A DNA stretch of 64,000 nucleotides, from positions 8,989,443 through 9,053,442 of the forward strand of contig CP154956.1 in assembly GCA_039621445.1 (NCBI GenBank). The letters are read 5' to 3'. The notes beneath the pieces were generated by a model that did not search any database, was not told the origin of the DNA, and saw only the letters and a program-made list of their open reading frames with translations. The DNA is from Euglena gracilis. Lineage: Eukaryota; Euglenida; Euglenophyceae; Euglenales. Position numbers and translations under genes: made by a program. How positions within the stretch are numbered: the stretch's first letter is position 1; every line of letters begins with the position of its first letter. Below, in pieces: positions 61,670 through 64,000 of the stretch.

Positions 61670-63348
61670 AAAAAAAAAAAAAAAAACAACCACGCAAAAA
61701 ATATTTCCCCAAAAACAATTGCCGGGGTTGCTTGTGGGCGATGGTCCCCTCAAACTGGGGTTGTGACTTGAAAACATCTTTACGGGTTCCTGTAAACTTA
61801 AAGTTTGCGCAGATCGGAGAACAGAATCAACTCTGGACACAGAAACCTTTCCACTGCTGATGTGCCCAGTTTCCACGGATCGGCTAAAGTCACCACAACA
61901 CACTGGTTACGCTGTGTAACGGGTACCCTCCCTTCCCCCAACTCTTTGGGATGCCACACCCGAGAGAGGTCCCTCAACAACACCCCAGACTGAGCTTTCA
62001 AAGGCTCACTGCAGAGGGTCTCTGGCAGCCAAAAAATTTTCTGCCGGAGATCTTAGTGGGGGTCATTCTGCGTGTTGGGTGGGGCCACGCCTGCCGGTAG
62101 TGCTCCTGCACGTCGTCGCACAGGGCCTCCCAGCTGTGGATGCAGACGTGCAGCCCGCCGGACTTGCCGTGGCCCACGTAGTCGATGCCGAACACCGCGC
62201 AGCCGAGGGACACGTAGAATTGCGCCAGCCGCTCCATGAACATCCGGTGGCGGGGTCCGGCACACAAAAATGGGACCCAGAGAATTTGAATATTTGCGCA
62301 CTTGCATGATTGACTTGTATGATGACATTAGACGTTGTGTGTGTGTGTGTGTGTGTCTGTGTACCCCCACCCCAGAGTCACAGAGGGGGTCTAAATCAGT
62401 CGGTTTCCTGAGGTTTTTCGACCCTTGGTGGAAACCCATTTGCTTCTTTTTGGCAATTTTCCCAAATTTTCTGGCATACAACTGGATTAAAGGTTTATTT
62501 TTTGAAGTAAGAAAAAAAGTGACGAAGCAGTTGGAATTTTTTCAAAAAACACTTCCCAGAAGAAAATTATTTGGACAGATGATTTTTTTGAAGGATGTTC
62601 TTCCGTTCTTCCCAAAAAAATTCTGACATTGCTGGTGCATTTTCCCGCGCATGCATGAAATCACCGATTTCGACCACGATATCGTCCAAATTCACTGCGG
62701 CAGCAATTTGGGGAATTCGCAGATCGAGATGTCCTCAACGTGTTTCATGATTCATTGTGGTTCCGTCCCGCCTCTCTCAACTACCGATCATTGTGCTGTG
62801 TGAATGTGCCCACCAGCCTTCTCATGCTGAAATAAATCTGCCTTACCCCCACCCACTGTCGGGGGACCATCCTTCTCGAACTACCACCTTCCAGTGGTTG
62901 ACCACAGCTTGGGGGTTTACCACTCCTCGTGTTCTTCAAAAGATCAATGGCCGCCTGGTGGGAAGGGCGAGGAACACCCCCAGAAAATATACTTGAAATA
63001 AATAAATTTGAAATTTGAAATAAAAGTGTATATGTGTATATATGTATCACACACATATATACATATATATATATACATTTATACACACATTCATATATCT
63101 ACAAATGAATCCTTGAAGTGTTCATCATTTTTCAGCCAAAAAAGGAGGCACACCAGGCTGTTTGGAATGCACACTCGACACTTGTTGATCAGCAGCCCCA
63201 GACAGCGACTCTCAAAATTCTTTCCACCTGAATATTAATGCATGTGGGGGGGCGTTTTCCAGCTGCACCCCCTCGCTCTGGGATAGCCACACCCCAGCCA
63301 ACTGGTGTGGTCGCCGTACCCGTGGCACAGGAGGATCAGCGCTCGCGG
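49876..63348 (-). CDS. Monoacylglycerol-lipase-like alpha/beta hydrolase, N-terminus missing
   Basis: About ten or eleven exons encode a plant/animal MAGL-type serine hydrolase, expected to cleave monoacylglycerols or related esters. In order: oxyanion motif LILLCHGYGDH (63348-63307), FGIDYVGHGKSGGLH (62246-62091), nucleophile elbow FFVGESMGGAVAL (59908-59786), MCKIAE (59261-59241), VARVFPSLAVVP (57412-57320), DEDILDKCFKDP (56784-56706), IEQFVPNI (52892-52836), PFLVLHGAADRV with the catalytic Asp (51950-51891), YPDAWHAL with the catalytic His (51352-51285), and VREDVKEWL then TGA (49942-49876). Residue spacing follows family members with few gaps, so the gene looks functional. Several introns lack GT or AG. 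The N-terminal exon(s) and start were not found. Confidence 0.85.
50620..51000. repeat. Dispersed repeat, copy 3
   Basis: Homologous to 35960 and 49005: GGCAAATTTTCTCAAA, AAACAAGCCAACTCCGG, GGCATCGCTGGAACATTGTC, CTTGGACCGCCCTTGG. Both ends carry CCTTAAAAAA motifs. It sits in the last lipase intron. Confidence 0.7.
51285..51352 (-). CDS. Lipase exon with catalytic His (DAWHAL)
   Basis: The acceptor is AGCCAG|GAC. Encodes DLYERAGSSDKQLRVYPDAW then HAL. The following sequence GCGCAGAGC has no GT donor. Confidence 0.9.
51891..51950 (-). CDS. Lipase exon with catalytic Asp (HGAADRV)
   Basis: Encodes TPFLVLHGAADRVTAPAAIQ. The donor is CAG|GTGGTT. The bases before it are CCCCTGCCCCC, with no AG within 25 nt. 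Confidence 0.9.
52262..52320 (-). repeat. AGACAAGAAGCC short repeat, inverted copy
   Basis: GGCTTCTTGTCTGTTCATGG ... TTCGCTTCTGGCCCAGTT is the reverse complement of the repeat at 55260-55345 and 60125-60220. Confidence 0.7.
52836..52892 (-). CDS. Lipase exon IEQFVPNI
   Basis: Encodes SDALATATQNIEQFVPNII, like the family's LRATxxIExxL helix. After ATCATC comes GCCGCAGGGG, with no GT within 20 nt. Confidence 0.7.
53091..53378. mobile_element. MITE, CAGGCTTTTTT family
   Basis: Starts CAGGCTTTTTTTTTACC, ends TAAAAAAAAAAGCCTG, with the same interior as 46805-47042. The flanks CCCCCCAC and CCCCCCCC agree at 7 of 8, but they lie in a C run, so this is weak support. Confidence 0.7.
53490..53812. 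mobile_element. GGCGGTCC-family MITE copy
   Basis: Starts CAGGGCGGTCTTTAATG and ends CCTTATGGACCGCCCTG, with CATCGCCCATCCACCCAA and GTTCGATCCCGGATCGGC inside and a foldback right end (53763-53812). Flanking octamers do not match. Confidence 0.75.
53966..54009 (-). CDS. Possible lipase exon KVGLIEAARRNRE
   Basis: Would supply the segment between NPYR and the next helix. The acceptor CGAAGAG|TGTC fits the phase of the previous donor; the donor is GAGG|GTTTGG. Resemblance to the family segment is only moderate, and the join to the next exon is off GT-AG by one base. Confidence 0.35.
54110..54440. repeat. Diverged relative of the CAGGCTTCTTT MITE
   Basis: Shares GTCGGTTTTGGACCCC, GTGCCTGCCAACCCAGCCA and TTGAAAATGGC with 39742-40044, but the inverted ends could not be placed. 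Confidence 0.6.
55045..55196. repeat. (CA)n cluster, copy 1
   Basis: ACCC and CA runs end in a longer unique tail (ACGCACGCACACGCTCACAA ... AAACACAAAACATAC) that recurs at 55737-55815. The tail shows a duplication, not just chance CA richness. Confidence 0.85.
55245..55345. repeat. AGACAAGAAGCC short repeat
   Basis: GGCCACTCACCACGCAACAA, CCAGAAGCGAAGTTAG and ATAAACAGACAAGAAGCC are shared with 60120-60225 (and inverted at 52262). Function is unknown; it may be a SINE-like or small DNA element, but no tRNA-type promoter was seen. Confidence 0.75.
55560..55815. repeat. (CA)n cluster, copy 2
   Basis: Long CA/GCAC runs followed by the same tail as copy 1 and by TTGTCTGC. The flank CATCCACCCAAA at 55561 belongs to a GGCGGTCC-family remnant. 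Confidence 0.85.
55894..56210. mobile_element. GGCGGTCC-family hAT-like MITE, 317 bp, perfect target duplication
   Basis: Starts CAGGGCGGTCCTTAAGC, ends CTTAAGGACGGCCCTG. ACAGACCC flanks it on both sides (55886-55893 and 56211-56218). It has the CATCCACCCAAA and GTTCAAGTCCC interior landmarks and a subterminal foldback starting GGCGGTCCTTAAGC (56155). No coding capacity. Confidence 0.9.
56296..56532. repeat. 17-bp tandem repeat, GTGGCGTCACCAAAATT
   Basis: About 14 copies that alternate between GCGTCACC and GCGTCGTC versions. Each period holds a GGCGTC/GTCACC near-palindrome. All frames are open, giving false repeat proteins. It lies in a lipase intron just beside the FKDP exon. Confidence 0.95.
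56706..56784 (-). CDS. Lipase exon DEDILDKCFKDP
   Basis: Encodes VVDEDILDKCFKDPKLLAHA and KANPYR. The start lies within the second CTGTGGTG (56784-56777); the donor is CG|GTGTGGATG. It matches the FKDPxxxxxxxxNPY segment of the family. Confidence 0.85.
57320..57412 (-). CDS. Lipase exon VARVFPSLAVVP
   Basis: Encodes SSGVAKTLRVVARVFPSLAV then VPQGRAVV, aligning with the lid-region helix of MAGLs. It ends in CTGTGGTG, which is repeated exactly at the start of the next exon. Confidence 0.75.
57420..59240. other. Lipase intron region with GC-rich patch
   Basis: Contains ACCTCACT short repeats (57995-58050), a GTCAGTCACT fragment (58554) and a GC-rich patch (58590-58990) open in several frames without lipase or other motifs. 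Confidence 0.5.
59241..59261 (-). CDS. Lipase micro-exon MCKIAE
   Basis: Only about 21 nt: V MCKIAE, matching the invariant VAPMCKI of the family. The donor is GAG|GTTTTC. The sequence TCCCGGGCGG before it echoes CCCCGGGCCGG at the previous exon's end, so the join is ambiguous within that repeat. Confidence 0.65.
59786..59908 (-). CDS. Lipase exon with nucleophile elbow GESMGG
   Basis: The acceptor is CTGGCAG|GTG. Encodes LKAFFVGESMGGAVALTLAS and VVDGMVLVAP. The serine of GESMGG is the expected nucleophile. The homology-based end is CCC CGG with no GT donor at the join. Confidence 0.9.
60056..60225. repeat. Hairpin repeat plus AGACAAGAAGCC repeat
   Basis: TTACACCAGAGTTGC (60056) pairs with GCAACACAAGAGTACTGGTG/TAA (60090-60112) as a ~55-bp hairpin, also present at 8884-8940. 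It is followed by the repeat shared with 55245-55345 and a CATAGTGC triplication. Confidence 0.75.
61247..61358. repeat. (GGT)n/(GGTGGGT)n repeat
   Basis: Continuous GGT and GGTGGGTGGG units, directly followed by the poly-A block. G-quadruplex formation on the plus strand is possible. Confidence 0.95.
61359..61687. repeat. ~330-bp poly-A tract with scattered T, G, C
   Basis: An almost pure A tract with isolated G, T or C interruptions. The long Lys and Phe frames here are artefacts. Such length is unusual, and collapse or expansion by the assembler is likely. Confidence 0.95.
62091..62246 (-). CDS. Lipase exon with DYVGHGKS motif
   Basis: Encodes RMFMERLAQFYVSLGC, AVFGIDYVGHGKSGGLH and DDVQEHYRQ. 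The start is set by homology; the bases before it are CCGCCAC, with no AG within 30 nt. The donor is CAG|GCGTGG, a GC donor. Confidence 0.85.
62330..62357. repeat. (GT)n microsatellite
   Basis: GTGTGTGTGTGTGTGTGTCTGTGT in the first recovered lipase intron. Confidence 0.9.
63028..63100. repeat. (TA)n/(CA)n microsatellite
   Basis: TGTATATGTGTATATATG, CACACACATATATACATATA and TATATATACATTTATACA, with internal palindromes. Confidence 0.9.
63303..63348 (-). CDS. Lipase exon with oxyanion-hole motif
   Basis: The acceptor is CTCCACAG|CCG. Encodes PRALILLCHGYGDH. The exon end is uncertain: family spacing favours GACCAC (63307), where the following intron would begin with CACCAG, while A|GTTGGC at 63303 keeps phase too. 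Confidence 0.8.
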
Positions 63349-64000
63349 CTGTGGAGAGTGGAAAAAAGGGAGCAACGCTGTGGTAACCGCCCCACTTATG
63401 ACCCCCCCCCTCCACCAACCAAACCTTGACTTATTCCACCCCCTGGGGAAGAAAAATGAAAACTGGCGGGGACGATTTTTTCGGCCGCAAAACCTCCAAA
63501 AACTGACTTTGGGCAATTTTTATGGGATCGCCATCATCAATAATGCCATTTTTGACAAATTTTGTCAAAATTTGCCAATTTGGGGGGGTTGGGGGACAAT
63601 CGGATTTTAATCAATTGATTTTTAACCCCCCCCCACTTCCCCCCCCCCCACCTTCAGCCGACCAACCAAACCAGATCCTATAAGCCACAGGGGGTTTATT
63701 AAGTGGAGGGGGGGTTAGTTTCACGCTGATGCCGGCTTGCAACCTCTGCAACAGTAAGTTGCATCTGTGCTCGGTGTGCTTCACACGCGCCGACACAAAA
63801 CGCGACATACTGCACGTGTATGCACGCACACAAGCTCAGACAGCTGGCTGGCAGTCTGGCTGGCTGGACCTACTCTGGTCCCCCTCTACTCCGGACCATA
63901 CAGGTGCTCAATCACACCTTGCTGGCTTTGGGAAAAGAAATTCCCCCACCGACATGGAAGGCACATTGACTGAATACATTTCCGGATCTTCGGGGGTGCA
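63349..64000. other. Upstream of the first recovered lipase exon
   Basis: No N-terminal lipase exon was recognised. Contains C runs (63405, 63626) and GGCTGGCT repeats (63843-63866). The true 5' end probably lies beyond the window. Confidence 0.5.

Larger units (their letters stand above)
60230..62085. other. Lipase intron with low-complexity blocks
   Basis: Apart from the GGT and poly-A runs, it shows repeated GTTTACGGTTTTCCGTGAAC-type palindromic phrases (60908-61000, 61130-61150, 61783) and a CTGCACCCCTCTTGTTTG direct repeat (60989, 61021). No exon. Confidence 0.5.

Noticed and set aside
61131-61903. Poly-Phe and poly-Lys frames up to 236 residues
   Set aside because: Translation of the poly-A tract and GGT repeat.

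Overview
The window is nuclear DNA from a eukaryote with intron-rich, repeat-choked genes. Coding sequence is a small fraction. Short GC-rich exons (about 20-160 bases) sit in long introns and spacers full of G/C homopolymers, microsatellites, foldback repeats and small transposons. The best lineage guess is a euglenid (Euglenozoa). Besides GT-AG introns, several introns lack GT/AG borders and start NNNCAG and end CTGNNNNN with pairing ends, which is the layout described for euglenid nonconventional introns. Two putative start codons also lie 2-7 bases after an AG, as expected for spliced-leader trans-splicing. This assignment is an inference.

Layout. 1-4.6 kb: G-rich minisatellite and a tandem duplication, no gene seen. 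4.6-8.0 kb (minus): part of a leucine-rich-repeat (LRR) gene whose 84-nt repeat unit is split by a nonconventional intron. 8-17.7 kb: mostly non-coding, with a 1.08-kb transposon bearing a perfect 8-bp target duplication and two weak plus-strand exon candidates. 17.7-27.4 kb: a higher-order satellite array, then a 19-bp minisatellite and a nearly pure G/C block. 27.5-39.1 kb (minus): gene for mitochondrial ribosomal protein uL3m, six exons found, C-terminal end not found. 39.1-42.8 kb: spacer with a transposon and an assembly gap. 42.8-45.3 kb (minus): an unrecognised gene of four phase-compatible exons. 45.3-49.8 kb: duplicated repeats and two small elements. 49.9-63.35 kb (minus): a monoacylglycerol-lipase-like serine hydrolase in about ten or eleven tiny exons, catalytic triad intact, N-terminus probably outside the window.

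Two themes link the regions. First, at least four short non-autonomous elements have CAGG-type inverted ends and 8-bp target duplications, the hallmark of hAT transposons. Second, one lipase intron is flanked by a perfect 8-bp direct repeat, and other introns have complementary ends without GT/AG, suggesting that introns here may arise from such insertions. The three better-supported genes look like unrelated housekeeping or unknown genes, not an operon or cluster.
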